Positions 1 through 13,106 of a stretch of DNA of 64,000 nucleotides are shown here, piece after piece. The notes beneath the pieces are model-generated. The model searched no databases. It saw only the letters and a list, made by a program, of their open reading frames with translations, and was not told where the DNA came from. A program made the position numbers and the translations under genes. Position 1 is the stretch's first letter; the number at the start of each line of letters is the position of its first letter. Origin of the DNA: Apostichopus japonicus (taxonomy: Eukaryota > Echinodermata > Holothuroidea > Aspidochirotida > Stichopodidae); NCBI RefSeq assembly GCF_037975245.1, contig NC_092576.1, positions 2,475,501 through 2,539,500 on the forward strand, given 5' to 3'.

Positions 1-1875
1 TGAAACTAGAACGTACACTAGTCGAGGTCCAGGCCCACAGAAATGCTGAGGTTTACGCTACCTTTGTGTTAAAATGGGGCTGAACTTTAACCTGCACTAT
101 TTCATATACTGAAATATAGAGTTGTCTACAATCTAGATAGACATCCCAATCTCCTCTCCTACCTACACTACCCCTTCCTTGCGTCTTTCTCTCCTCTCCC
201 TCCCTCTCTTCAGTTGCATACTTAGAATAATTCACACACAGGGGATGATCCTTCCTCGCCGTGCAGGGGATGCTGTCCTGGGAGGGGGGTATATTTTTTT
301 TATGTAAGGTGTTTTACATGCAAACTGGTGCAATCATTGGCTAATCGTTGAACTTTAGATATGTTTAGGAATTCTCATTCTTTAATGAATGTTTCTTCAT
401 TTTTCCTGCACTTTGCACAAAATATTGACTTTTAGTAGATAATTTAGATTGGCATATACCACCACAATGATTTACAAAAAATAGTTGAAAGTTCCAACCT
501 TTCGTCTATGGTCACCCCTAACATTCCTGTAAATAATTATACATTTATATTTTGTTTTTATTTATTTATTTGGGGGCTGTGGCATGGGTGGCATGGCAAC
601 CTCTGGCTGGTACCCGGGGCGGACTGATCGCTTAGTAAACCGCTGCCTCTATTTTCTCTCGATATTTCCCCCTTAGTTCCTTTAATTTCTTCTTTTCTCT
701 CTCTCTCTCTCTCCTTCTTTCTTCTCTTTCCTTCATTTTGTCGACTGGTGCATAGTTTTGCCGAATGCATCAGTGAATGGGGTGGGTGCTGTCACAACCC
801 CATATCCCTTCTAGTTGCGGCCCTTTGTTCAATGGGTATATTTTTATTCTTGTGTTATTTACTGCAGCCTTGTCTTACCTCACTATACACATACAATTAT
901 CAAAGTCGATATATGTAACATTTCAATCTAGGGAGTTTTAATATCAAGGAACAAATTATAATTTAGTCGTCACTATAGTTGTTTTCTTAGGTCATCCGTT
1001 CTATACTTTTCTTGCTATCAAAGTGTTTGAGTTATTCTTTTTATTTTCAAATGGGATTGAGAAGCTTTTATGTGAAGAAAAGAGTGAAATTTGTATCTAT
1101 AATTAGGCTTTATGGAACATTTCTGTTCAACAGCTTTAATGAAGACATGGAAATAGCTAGCTCCTCTATACTTAACTTTACTTGACGCTGGCAGCACTTG
1201 TAGCCATTTACTATTTAATTATCATTTACAGGTAACTTGGTTTTGATATTTAAAGTAGAAGACGGGTAAAAATAGGTCGTGACAAATAGGAATTTTCGAT
1301 GGTTAATCATAATATGTTACAATCTCTTCATTTGGCCTTACTTAAAAATTTATTTCAGGAAATGCCTAGAAATATTATCAACTTCTGGTAATTACATAGA
1401 TTCAAATGCAAAACTTAGAACATACAGTACTTTAAACTTTTAAAACTGTATTCACTGCCCACTTCTATTCCCAATGACAAGAACAGGGAATTTCAGTAAT
1501 TTAGAGCGAAATTTTGCTCAGAATATTACATATATGATTCAGTCTGATGTGTGAGCAAAAGGAAGGGTTGGAGAGAGGGCGATAGGAATGTGAAGGAAAT
1601 CTCAACTAGTTTCGCAAATTATCGCCGGGAAATAAACTTGTTAATCCAATAACCTCACACTCATAGCGAGCAACAGGAATGTGTATCTGCACTCCGTCTG
1701 GAAATTTGTAACACTTTAGTGCTGAAGGCAAACTGATGGCAACAACTATAATGCATACTGAAGGATGGAATTAGGCAGAATTTTAGTTCTTTTAAATTGT
1801 CCACGACAAATCAAAATTATGCTTGTAACTGAAGTAAACATTTATATGTGATGATAACTCACAAGGTTTACTTAC
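1..1875. other. No gene seen (left edge)
   Basis: AT-rich non-coding sequence with a pyrimidine-rich stretch near 645-735. It should contain or border the downstream intron of the NLR-like gene read on the minus strand. I looked for an A-type exon that should follow the D-type exon at 1876-1973 and did not find one with good splice sites. Confidence 0.5.
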
Positions 1876-1973
1876 AGGAAAGAATGAATCAGGATCGGTG
1901 TACAGAAACCAGCGACCAGACTGAAGATCCATTTGATAACCGCGTTCACCATCTCCGTAAGGATCCCAGAAAA
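1876..1973 (-). CDS. D-type repeat exon of NLR-like gene (probable)
   Basis: A 98-nt open segment lies between a good acceptor (ttttacag) and a strong donor (gtaagtaaa) on the minus strand. In phase 1 in, phase 0 out, it encodes a peptide beginning V-F-W and containing DLQSGRW. The same pattern (V-L-W ... NLQSGKW), with the same phases, is seen in the exon at 10525-10580, so I read it as another D-type exon of the repeat-bearing tail of the NACHT gene. It is 14 residues longer than the other D exon. The C-type exon that should precede it and the A-type exon that should follow were not found, so it could also belong to a neighbouring paralogue or a relic copy. Confidence 0.6.
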
Positions 1974-4900
1974 CTGTAAAATGGATAGAACAGAAGACCA
2001 TAAGAGTATATTGTAACTTGATCATGGACAAATGAGAAACTGGAAATTCGCAGTTACCTTTGCGACCTTGACCTCCCCCCCCCCCCCAAAAAAAAACCGA
2101 CTCACATACATATAATATAGAATATTAGACATTAACAATTACCCTCACATAATGCCAAAGATGTAAATTATACCACCTTTTTATCCGTCCGAACTTGACA
2201 CATGTCTTAATATATTAAATGGAAACAATTATCAATATTAGGTAGATAATCAATAGCTAATTCATTAAATATTGTGTCAAATCAGAGACACATCGCCAAT
2301 ACAGTTTAAACAGTATTTTGGTGTTTTAAATGTTAAGGTGAAAATGGCCGAATTTGTCATTAAAAGCATTACGGTATATGCCAGGTATATATATTATGGA
2401 ATTATGTAGTAATATAACACGAGAAAACAAGATAGAATATGATCAAAACAATTGCAATAAAAATTTCTCGTTCACGTTCAAATAATCTTGATCAACAACA
2501 GGACACTTTAAAATGTTTTTCCGTATCCTAGGAACCGACCGACTGCTTCACGTCATGGGTAGACATATTCCCCCATTTAACTTTTGTCATACCAAAAAAG
2601 AGACCATGTCATACATTTTTTTGGAACTGAAATGTTTACTAAAATTTCCTTCTTGACTCTGAGTTGCAAATTTTGAAAAACAATTTGTTTTATCCAGGGA
2701 CGACTGCATTATTGGTTATCTTTCTATTTTTTTAAACTCCGTTGAAATGTTCTTACTGCACTGTAAATATTATATTATCTTTTGTAAAATAAGCAACAGA
2801 AAAGTTCTATAACTATTTTTGATCTTGTCGATCCTTCTTTTGTGTTATTTATATTAAGTATTGCACAATATTTTTAGGTTTTGTAATCGAGACAGATACG
2901 TAACCCAAAAGAAAAAATGGTTTACTAAATCTTCCAAAAAATACCTACATTGTATTCAACAAAATATTGATTACAAGAAGAATAAGGCACATCCAACGTA
3001 ATTAAACTTGGTCTTCCAATCTACTGGAAGTTTGTTTAATTTTGATGAATTAAAAACTGGATATGTGATTTCTTAACCATTTCCTTGAATGTGACAAATT
3101 TTCTGTGATAAATCTATATGTTTTACATTTTTCACATGAATTCCTACCATCCCCCCCACCCTATTTATAACGAGAAAAACAAAGAATCAGCGACTCGAAT
3201 TTAGTATCTCCAAATTGTTACAGATTACCAACTACAGACGTTTCTCCATCACTGTTCTATGCCAGAAAAACATTTGCCGCATCCATATAAAATGTTACCT
3301 CAGGTCCGCCTCTGTAGATCATTCGGTCGTGTGTATCCAGAAAGCGATATTCGCACTGACATTGCTACATTCATAGTCATTTGCTAAGTTTAAATCGTTA
3401 TTCTCCATGGCTTATGTTGTAGGTATATATATTGATGTGCATAGAAGAATGTGTCCCCATAATTTAGTCTGATTATTAGCGAACACCTAAGCGAACACTA
3501 ACAATTTCACTAATGGAAGGCAAGACTGAAGACTTATTTCTCAGAAATATAAACAACATTTACAAAATGCTTTGATCTGCTGATTGTGTTAAGTTAACAT
3601 AACAATTTCTTTTTAGTTGCCAGAGAGAGCTTGCCGCTTAATTTACAGGCAAAAGAAAAAACAAAGATTTTGTTTCATTTATAGACGTAGAGATAAGTTT
3701 TATCCAACTGTGTGCCTACTGTACAATATTATCATTTTCATATAGCTGGTTAAAATTATTGCTTACTTTTTCCTTTTGGCAGAACTGAAGATGAAATTTG
3801 TAACTACTGTCATAATGTTGTAGTTACTGCTTTGTATTATATATAAGGTGGTTAATCACCCAGAGTTTTAATTGATGATTAAAACGGCCATGACTCATGA
3901 CCACTCACTCAGTACATGTGTACAGTAAACTCCTATGATGTTGCACAGCCATATATAAGCTTTTGGTATTTTGGAACTTCATCAAATTAATTTATAGCAG
4001 ACAAGAACTCATCAAAACAGCACCGAATTAAGTGAACAAGCTTCAATTGACATAGTTCATAAAAAAGAACCTTCAGTGACATGAAAGTTGGTTCAAAGGA
4101 AACAGAAGTTTAAACAACCTTCCTGATACAATCTCACTTGCAATTAGATTGATAATTTATCACAATCATTAACCTTAAATATAGGCCAGTTTATCATTAC
4201 TAAATAAACCTGCTTTACAACATATTCCTATATTCAATACACTTAACGTATTCAGCAACCAATCTCTCTGTCATTGTAGTTTATCGATATTGGAGTACTG
4301 ATGATAATCCAGACTGGACTACATACAGTAAGTGTCACATCTGACACAGTGTGGACTCTTCAAAACCTTAAGATGTCGCCAAATCCCTCCCTTGCTCCAT
4401 CCCAACACTCCCTGATAAAGATCAATAGTACATCAATAAGAGCTTTATACTGTACCTTTGACATTCCTTGCTTTCAGATTTGCCAGAGAGGAAGATGTAA
4501 TAGTTGGTGGCAGCAGACAGTACAAAAAACTGCAAAAGAAAGATATTCATTGTAATTATAATTGTGACGTCATGCAAACTTCAAGCAATGTCAATCCAGT
4601 GTAGCTACTTACGTCATTAATTATCGACTACCAGGTGCCGCTTATACAAGATACGGTATATCGGTGGAACGATAAAGGTTGACAATATTACAATCTAAAA
4701 TTAAAGCTGAACGTATGATACCCGTTGTTGAAAGGCGATAATTTACCTTCGACTATATATTTCGGTCAGTGATTAACGCCATTGTATACCTGACCATAAT
4801 GGGTGGGGAGTTGTCTGCTAGTACGGACAAGATCACTGAAGTTCTGCAATTACTTATACGCTAAATGTAAACATTTAACGAGTCGAAGTGATGCGTATGT

Positions 4901-6180
4901 AATCTACATTCAACATAACTTCACTACGCTACAATACCTATATCCACGGATGCAACACCCGTTTTATGTACTGCAACACGGGGAGGGGAGGGGTAGGTGG
5001 GGAGGTAAAAACCTTATGTCGTCCATCCAGGTGAAGGTTCTTGGGAGTGGGGTGGGAATGTGGCCCACTCCCTTTGAGAAATATTGGTAAAATGGATCGT
5101 GTTTGCAAAACGGTTCTACTATTTACAACTTTTTTATTTTTGTATTGTTTAGACTGAACCGCACAGACATGTAATATTATGTACACTAGGGTGCTTTGGA
5201 ATATTCCATCTGCCATTATTTTATTTTGGGGACTGTTTGTGCATCTAATACTATCATTAAGACTAGAGTGTGTTCAATGTTAATCAACTTGCATCAATTA
5301 AAAATAATATCATCGAATCTTTTGTACATTTCAAAACATAAATTGCACTATAGTGCCTGACTTCTCTGTAGAAAAAAAAATCAACTCGGATATTGCCTTT
5401 ATCGGGATCAATTTTTCTTCTTCTTTATATTAAATTTTATTTTGCTGTGCAAAATTTTCCCCGTTATATATGCCAATTCCCACTAACATCAACTTTCAAT
5501 ACTTTCTTGGGAAATTCAAAGGTCGATGTAAACATCCCTCACCCAGAGCGATATAATTTTGTTTTATCCTCAAGTAAATGAAGTTTCAATCGCTTCACCA
5601 CTATCTATAAAAAAATGTTTCTCTATTTCTCCTACCAATCAACCTCACCTGTTACTGTGAAAAATCCTCTTTAAGAGCATACAACACAATATAACATGTA
5701 CATTGATATGTCTTACTGCTATAAGGAAACGTCTTTTGAATTTGCCTTGTAACGACCACTAATATGAACACATTATAATAGGGATCTGAGTTTCTAACAG
5801 CTGGTTCTGCGGGCATATACACAATATGCTGCATTAACCTGCCATTGAAAATGAGTTACTGGAGGAAGTGATAAATCCTTAACGTTAGTTGAAACTATTA
5901 ATAGCCCTAACCCCCCCCCCCCCCACCCCGCCTCCACCCTCCCGGGTTATTTCACAAAATAATTTAGCCCAAATATCCTTACCAAATTCTGAATTATTCT
6001 TTATGTTGGGGATTTGAGTTTGTCTGCTCTCTTAAAGTACACTTAACACCAAGAACAAGATAAAGTAAAAATCATTAAAAAAAATTCTACCTGCTAGGTC
6101 GACCAACAATTCAAACCAGACAGTGTCTAGACGTATCCAGGTACTTGTTTGTTTCAAGATTCCAGAGGTTATGTCAAGGT

Positions 6181-6270
6181 CACGCGCGCGCGTCTCTTGT
6201 TATTGAATACAACTTCTTTTCATTGGGACGCGCGCGCCGCTTTATTGAACACAACTTCTTTTCATTCTAT
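6181..6270. repeat. CG-rich short tandem duplication
   Basis: Two imperfect copies of about 46 bp each start with an alternating CG tract (acgcgcgcg) and continue into a shared segment containing ACAACTTCTTTTCATT. Alternating purine-pyrimidine CG tracts are uncommon in this AT-rich window and can adopt Z-DNA. Confidence 0.6.
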
Positions 6271-6752
6271 TGTTCAAGTATTTGATTGACAGGTGATGAA
6301 CAAAAGAAAATGTTAAACTATTGAAAGTGTCAGTAATATAGGAAGATTACTGTACATCTTGAGGAAGAAAATGATGAAATAATTTCAATAGACTTTTAGC
6401 ATTGAAAAATGTGTACTGTCTGAAGGAAAATAGTAGCAATAGTTAACTGTACAGATATATATGATGAATGTATACACAGTGTTGGGTGGATACGATCTAC
6501 GTTACTTTTTGTAAATTGCCCATATGATGAAAACATGGACCAAAACAACTATAGGAAAAATGGAATGATGTGCGTATGTGTGTGCCTGTGTGTGTGTTGG
6601 GGGGGGGGGGGGGCTGGGCTCCCGGGGGAGTAAAATGGTGGGTTTAGAGCAAAGGATTGGACTGGTGATTTGATTTACATGGAAGAGAGGGAAATGGTGT
6701 TATCTAGAAAGCAACAGCAGAAGGGTCATTGGCATTCGGGAGTGGTGGTATT

Positions 6753-6901
6753 GAGCCTAAGGCAATGTACAGGTGTTTGAGGCGTTGAGCGTGGATATGA
6801 AATACCGTATGGGACATATTAAACAATGAGCCTAAGGCAATGTACAATGTTTGAGGCGTTGAGCGTGGATATGAAATACCGTATGGGACATATTAAACAA
6901 T
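6753..6901. repeat. 74-bp direct tandem duplication
   Basis: A segment beginning GAGCCTAAGGCAATGTAC and ending in CATATTAAACAAT occurs twice back to back (about 6753-6827 and 6828-6901) with only a small indel between the copies. This points to a recent duplication in non-coding sequence. Confidence 0.85.
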
Positions 6902-7359
6902 GTATGAGAAGTGACATTTGAGGGGTGCGGGAGAGAGTGTTAGAGAGGGTATATATATAGTTGCGTGGTCTATGCATTGGTTCACTGCATGATTTGCAGT
7001 TAGTAGGCACAACAGAAGGGTTTGCTAGTAGTGCGGAGGTGGGCTTGGTGGTGGGGCCGATATATAGTTGTTGCGGCATTGTTAGGGAATTCACATGGGA
7101 ATATGTTAATGATTAGAGGAATAGTATTCAAAGGCCAGGGGTGGGGGAGGGGAACCTGGTGAAGGATATTTAATATTAGATACATTGTTTAAGGCATGCA
7201 CATTGTAGGCACATCTCATTCTCTTATTAACAAAAATATATTTATTTATTCAGCTTCTAAACTTATTGCGGAAAATAATTCATTTCACTGTTGATGTTGT
7301 AGTTTTAAACTAAACATTAAGCTACATAAAACACAAAAACAAACAAGTTTCTAACATTT

Positions 7360-7740
7360 TAAGGATAATGTTTATTTTTTTATCTGTGTTAAGTTTTATT
7401 TTTGTGTTTGCTTAATATTGTTTTACCTACTGTTTTATTTCAATTAAGTAGTAACGTTTTTTTTTTCTCGATCAATTTATTTACTAAATTTTCTTTATAA
7501 GAATTTTGACCATTTTACATTTCTTAATAAAGATTTTTTTCTTGAATGTTTTATTCTTGCACATTTGAGATTAATGTTTATTCTTTCTGTGTTGATTTCT
7601 TTTTTCTAGTGTTTATTAATTTTATTTTACCTACTGTTTTATTTAAGTTAGTTGGTAAACAATTTATTTATTTAGTATCGCTTTATTTATTTACTAAATT
7701 ATATAAGGATTTTGACCATTTCATAGTTATCAATTAGGGA
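7360..7740. repeat. Diverged tandem duplication, T-rich
   Basis: Two copies of about 190 bp share TTTTACCTACTGTTTTATTT, TTTATTTACTAAATT and ATTTTGACCATTT in the same order and spacing. The copies are clearly diverged, so the duplication is older than the one at 6753-6901. No coding potential was recognised. Confidence 0.65.
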
Positions 7741-8241
7741 TTTTTCTTTAATTTGTTATTTTTTTATCATAATACTTTACTTTGCATACAGAAAATGTGT
7801 AAAAACAAGAGTATTATTTTGCTTTTGTCAATTCTCTCTTTGCTTCCTTATTCAATTTTATTTATAATTATTATAAACCAGGTAAATAAATATATTCTCC
7901 TCTCACGCTACAAATACTTTTATCATTCTTACTGCAATACAAGTCTATCTTTAAATTTTATTTTGTAAATATGTTTTTCTGTATATTTTGTCTGTATTTT
8001 ACTCTCCTATTAATAATATTCCTTACCTGATGACTGTTCTTTCATTGTTAGTCGATTTCTTAATTCAATTTCTTCTTCATATATTTGTTTTACTCCTACA
8101 ATTATCTAAACCTATCAATAAATCTTCAGTAATTAATAAATAGTACCTATATTAATCATTCCTATCTTGTTTAATCATTAATATTAATTAGTTATGTTAT
8201 TAATTACTAATATTATTTACATATTTATTAATTATACTTAC

Positions 8242-8447
8242 TTCAGTTGCTTGAATCTTTGAGAGTGTTGTACATAGTTTAATATTCCATTAACTTCATG
8301 TTTATTCATTTCTCTCCCTTCCTCTGTCTGTATGCTCATAATCTCTATTGATGTTATGATTGGTAGAGAGAGACCAGAGTAGAGAGTAATATCATCTTCA
8401 TCAACCTTGTTAAAGGAACGGACTAGATACACCCAGAATATAGGAAT
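8242..8447 (-). CDS. B-type repeat exon 2 of NLR-like gene
   Basis: A 206-nt exon on the minus strand (acceptor ttccttcag, donor gtaagt), phase 0 in and phase 2 out. The peptide starts IPIFWVY, contains SFNKVDEDDI, YSGLSLP and ILNY, and ends QRFKQL. It aligns end to end with the exon at 13107-13309 (shared IPI, SF.KVD..DI, SGL.LP, LNY, RFK.L), one codon longer. It follows an A-type exon (9848-9967), exactly as the first B exon follows the NACHT exon, whose end resembles A. This fixes it as the start of a second repeat unit. The leucine pattern suggests an irregular LRR-like solenoid (inference). Confidence 0.85.
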
Positions 8448-9847
8448 CTGAAGGAAAGTAAATAATAAATATAATATTAATAATTATATCATAATATCAT
8501 AAATATCTTTTATTATTTTACAATAATGTTAATGAGTTGACTATTTTTATTATAACTAATGAAGTACTAATGGTCCTGGGGTTAGAGGGGGTTATAGTGG
8601 GGCCAGTTTATTATTCAAATTGGTGTTAAGGGTGTGTGTTTTGGTTAACGTGCACAGTTACACTAATATATTACTTTACTGTAAAGAGACACAGTGTTGT
8701 AAGATTATTGAACAAAACGGGAACAGGAGGGTGTGAAGTGGTTCAGGGAAAGGGTGAAGGTGGGGTGGGGGGTTGTGTATCACATATTTTGTAAGTTGTA
8801 CGACTTGTTTTACTGTTCAGTTGTAATTCTAGTATAGGGGAAAACGAAGCTAATAAATACAGGATTAACACTGACTAGAAGGAAAATAAATAATCAATAT
8901 AATTAATAGACTACTAAAAAATAAATAAAGACATGTTTTGTTTTAGAGAGGGTGGGGTGGTGTCCTTTGTTTTAAAGATCAGGGGATGGAGGGAAAGTGA
9001 AGAGTGTTACGGGTGTATATTGCGAATCTCATTGTGGGGTGAAACAGGGGCGTTTTGTATTATAGGTTGCAATATTTGTTTCCGTTGATAAGGGGTCAGT
9101 TTGGAGCTAATCTACGGGACCTATAGCGAGATAGATACATTTTGGTGGGGGGGGGGGGGTGGACGGGGGTGTAGTTTAGTTGAGCCTCTTAGAGGGTTAG
9201 TGGGAACCAGGCAAAATGCTGTCGTATTCTATAAATTTATGTTTGATTATTATTTATTTTGTGTTTATTCTTATCTCGTTTTGCTTCAAGTTGTTAAGTA
9301 ATTAAAACATGATGTGTTAATGTTGTTTAGAACAGTAAGCTCTGTAGTTTCTCTGTTGTGTGGGCAATGTGATATAACCTGTTGTCTTTGAGCCTTGGGG
9401 GAGTAGGCTAATGGTGGTTCAGGTGAGGGCCTAATAAATATTCAATTAGGTAATTAACAGTTCTGGACCTATTTGTTTTTAAGGTCATTAAGTGGTTCAG
9501 TAGCTAAGAGGATAAGTTCCACTTTCTCTAGCATACAATAATCCACTAGTTATTTTTGTAACTTTTAAGTATGTTTTACTTATTTTTTTGTATTAAAATC
9601 TCTTATTTTATTTATCAGATCACTGTTTGTTCAGATTTGTCCTAAATTATCTATTTCTGATGCCAACATAATAATCAACCAACAAAAAAACAACAACCTA
9701 GAACAGGTTATTGATTAGTCACATCAACCCCCCCCCCTTCACCCCTCCCCGATTCAAATCACCTATAGTTTGGGAGAATAATAAATAAAATAATTAATTT
9801 GTTTGTGATGTGTTTTACTTCACCGTATCCCTTCAATATATTCTTAC
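8448..9847. other. Intron of NLR-like gene; no other feature
   Basis: Spans from an A-type to a B-type exon. The sequence is G/T-rich on the plus strand with poly-G runs near 8760 and 9140. No coding exon or known repeat was recognised. Confidence 0.5.
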
Positions 9848-9967
9848 GTCATGCCTGGATGCTTTCTTCAGGAGTTTTATGGTTGACTTCTGTGTTTGCT
9901 GACTGATGTTGTTACTGATGACGACATCATTTGAACACAGCTCTGTTATAGTCTGGATGTCATCGGC
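9848..9967 (-). CDS. A-type repeat exon of NLR-like gene
   Basis: A 120-nt exon (acceptor ttatttcatag, donor gtaagaata), phase 0 to phase 0, encoding 40 residues. It begins ADDIQTITELCS and ends LLKKASRHD. It aligns without gaps to the last 40 residues of the NACHT exon (24179-25734), with 16 of 40 identical by hand count, including ELCS, IS, ST, LL and AS.H. That homology shows the last part of the NACHT exon is already the first copy of the A segment. The next exon downstream is B-type, as in the first unit. Predicted mostly helical (inference). Confidence 0.85.
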
Positions 9968-10524
9968 CTATGAAATAAAATGATAAAAATTACAACTATG
10001 TTTAACTTGTCTCTTCCTTCTCTAAATACTGACACATTCTGGTTAAAGTCCTATAAATTCTATTTATATTTCATTATCTTGGGTTTTACTTGTCTGTCTC
10101 CACTCTATCTCCTCATCTCGTGCATAGCTTAGCCTTCTTTTCGCTCACCTCTTTAATCTGTAATTCATAAAATGTATTACTTCATATTTATTCAACTGTT
10201 TCTACGTAATATCATCATTTTGTGATACTGTCAATTACTGTGAGGATATTCTGATTGGCATATACCATTCAAGAGGTACCAACTGGCTCCCCTCCTCCTC
10301 CCCACCATATCTCTCTATTCATATTCCGACCCAGCTATTACCCAGAGAGAACAATAGCTATTGTTTGCAATTAAGCGGCAAACAGTGTCAGACTTGTATC
10401 ATTACCCGCTCCAATGGGATATTCTATTGTACACGGATATTTTCACTAGCAGTTAAATAGGCTATATTAATTACGTAACTGGTCCATGTTGATCCTTACA
10501 TACGTTTACCATCTTATCACCAAC

Positions 10525-10580
10525 CTGTTTCCATTTACCAGACTGTAGATTAAGTAGACAGGTCTCTTCCGGCCAAAGAA
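10525..10580 (-). CDS. D-type repeat exon of NLR-like gene
   Basis: A 56-nt exon (acceptor ttttctgaag, donor gttggtga), phase 1 in and phase 0 out, encoding V-L-W-PEETCLLNLQSGKWKQ. Its phases fit exactly between the C-type exon at 11701-11777 and the A-type exon at 9848-9967. The LQSG(K/R)W signature recurs in the exon at 1876-1973. Being short, it is supported by phase continuity and by the second copy rather than by length. Confidence 0.75.
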
Positions 10581-11287
10581 CTTCAGAAAAATAAAATAAA
10601 AAAAACATTAATATATGACTTGTCGTGCTTACCTACAACAGCAAAATAAAACTAACCGGTTGAAATATTAAAAAAAATTCGATTGTTCTTTCGTTTTGGA
10701 CGAAGTCATTTCTCTCTCTATTCAGATCTCTTTCTGGTTTATTAAGTTTCCAAACATTTAAAAACAAGCAAAAATTAAATAAACCTATTGAAGGGAGAGG
10801 TTTATTAACTACTTCAATTTATTAGATAGTTTGCAATTTTGACAGAAAAGTGTTACGTCACTTTGTAGTTATTAGTCATTATATTGTGAATGATCTTTAC
10901 TAAGAGTCTTTCCTTGAAGACAACCCTCTCGCACCCCCCCCCCCCCAACACACACATACACACACACACACTGTGCCTTATCCTCTTTGCTCGCATGTAT
11001 AGTAGTAAAGAGTAAATCGAATTAAAAATAAAGAAAAACAGTAATTATTCTTTACACTTTTTTTAGTCAAATTTTGTAAACATGTTCTTGTTCATCGTTC
11101 CCTCATCATACTATTCTTATGCTTCTACCTACATAAATAAGCAGATGAAAAATCAGTTTTCATTTCAAAAAATCATAACAGTTGATATAAGAAACGACAA
11201 AGGAATGGTACACTTTGAACCATCCCATGTACCCATACACAATGTAATAGAGTATGTACTATGGTCCTACACTTACACATTCTTATG

Positions 11288-11441
11288 TATGAATGAATGA
11301 ATGAATGGATGGATGGATGGATGGATGGATGGATGGATGGATGGATGAATGAATGAATGAATGAATGAATGAATGAATGAATGAATGAATGAATGAATGA
11401 ATGAATGAATGAATGAATGAATGAATGAATGAATGAATGAA
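11288..11441. repeat. (ATGA)n(ATGG)n(ATGA)n microsatellite
   Basis: Continuous tetranucleotide array of about 150 bp in which a central block of ATGG units sits inside ATGA units. It gives apparent open frames rich in repeated FIHS or similar, which are not genes. It lies in an intron of the NLR-like gene. Confidence 0.97.
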
Positions 11442-11700
11442 GGGTTTATGCACAACCAATATATAGCGGACAATGCAATACGTACACGGCTGTGCTCAAA
11501 ACACAAAATATGCAAATGTTATAATATACTTGTTCCAATAATTCTCTGGGAACAATTCCCCCCCCCCCCCCCAACGCCCATCTCCGCCCCGCCCCAGCAT
11601 TTCAAATACACATGAATCAAAAACTCAGCACACACTCAAATAGTTAGCTACTTTTCACGCTCATTTTAACAAAATCCCATTGTGAGCTGCGGCAAAATAC

Positions 11701-11777
11701 CTTTAATATTCCTTGATTTTGCTGTTTCCGGTATCATCTTAGGGCTGATGGATGCTGGCAGTTTACAATAATAAAAC
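11701..11777 (-). CDS. C-type repeat exon of NLR-like gene
   Basis: A 77-nt exon (acceptor tgttttacag, donor gtattttg), phase 2 in and phase 1 out. Joined to the B exon at 13107-13309 it reads on as KELW-FYYCKLPASISPKM, followed by ETAKSRNIK and then V-LW in the D exon. The short hydrophobic strand, Cys and LP pattern resemble the end of a leucine-rich repeat (RFKELxxxxCxLP). Phase agreement on both sides is the main evidence. Confidence 0.8.
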
Positions 11778-13106
11778 CTGTAAAACAAGATAATAATGAA
11801 GTTAAATATGTGACTCCTCTCAAAGATAAAAAAAAAAAAAAAAAAAAACGTTTTAAAACTTTTTAAAGATTGTTCCTCTCACGTTACTTAGTATTTTCTG
11901 AATAATGTTGAACAACACGTATCCATCTTAGTGTTATTATAAATGATGTTTCTGTATCTAAAGTATCTAATATACAGTTTACACGTTATATACATAATGA
12001 TATAACGACAAAACGCTACCATTACTTTAAAAAAAACCTGTAGCCGGCATGTAACTGTGACGGTTGAGCATATTTCAAAACATTCCTGGGCCGATTTGTT
12101 CGTTCTTCTCTCTGTTTCCTATTTTATTGTGATAAATTGAAGTGATCTCCCTGTTCCAATATATCCATGGTCATAATAATGTTATTGATATGATTATACA
12201 TCCATTTATATATCCACAAACTTAAATATCAACGTGTGAGATCCCTGCCTCGTTACATGTACGAGGCTCGGTTAAAATACACTGACCCGTATTGTATTGA
12301 AGCGTCTTTCACATAACTGTTTCAACTCAGATTTAAACTGAACCCATTTTACCGTAAAACTGTTGCGACTGTCATTTGTGGAGTATTTTAGTTACTATTG
12401 CTATGTTTATATCATCTGCCAACTTTCATCAAAACATATCTGCACCATAAATTTTTACAAATTTCTGTCAATTTGTATGGGTATCATTTCCGATAATGAA
12501 ATTACATCAACCTTGGTGTCACTAATTAATTGTTACCACTGACTCGAAATACTTGCATTCAAGCAGCAGCAAATTAGAAGTAGTGTAAGGGTCTTAATAA
12601 TAAATGTATCTTCATTTTTATAAAATTTAACTAAATTATTAAAACTAAATTATTTTTAATGTTAGTTTTAAATTTTTCGAAATTAATTTTACTAAATTAT
12701 TTATCATTCGGTAGATCTGTTGCAACAATACATACAGCGGCCTTTAATCGCTCATGATTTTATTGTGCTGTGTCATGAGTAAAATGTTTTAGTTTCGACA
12801 TTATATCAGGGAATGGTATGCCTGTTAAAGGGATTGAAATTTAGGAAGAATCTTATAAGAAAAGGATTTAGCCGTTGTATCCAATGATTCTCTCGGCTGT
12901 TGCAAATGTGTACTGTCAAATTGCCCATTTTCCTAAAGTTCTTTACTTAAACTATGATTAACAGATATTTCGTCTTCTACGCGGTGTTTACGTAAAGGCG
13001 TAGGCCTACATACATATCGTAATGTTAATTATTCTAGACGTAGGCCTTGACCTTATTTCATTTATTGTGATCATTTTCATTCTTCATAATATATTTTTCT
13101 ACTCAC

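Larger units (their letters stand above)
1974..8241. other. Long stretch without a recognised gene; probable intron
   Basis: Lies between two exons of the NLR-like gene and is probably intron. It contains homopolymer C/G tracts (about 2077, 5910, 6600), a (CG)-rich tandem pair near 6180-6270, a 74-bp direct duplication near 6753-6901 and a diverged roughly 190-bp duplication near 7360-7740. A C-type exon is expected here on the minus strand, but none with correct phase and splice sites could be identified. Confidence 0.45.

Noticed and set aside
1611-1772. Minus-strand open frame after a ccatccttcag acceptor (contains YKFPDGVQIHIPVARYE)
   Set aside because: It looks protein-like, but its phase does not fit the preceding D-type exon and no family is recognised; an open frame of this size can occur by chance.
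3001-3060. Candidate C-type exon (NKLPVDW)
   Set aside because: No acceptor AG in position and an in-frame stop just upstream.
3255-3375. Minus-strand frame CEYRFLDTHDRMIYRGGPE
   Set aside because: Weak acceptor without a pyrimidine tract and no phase link to neighbouring NLR exons.
11273-11515. Open frame with repeated FIHS / HSFI residues
   Set aside because: It is a translation of the ATGA/ATGG microsatellite, not a gene.
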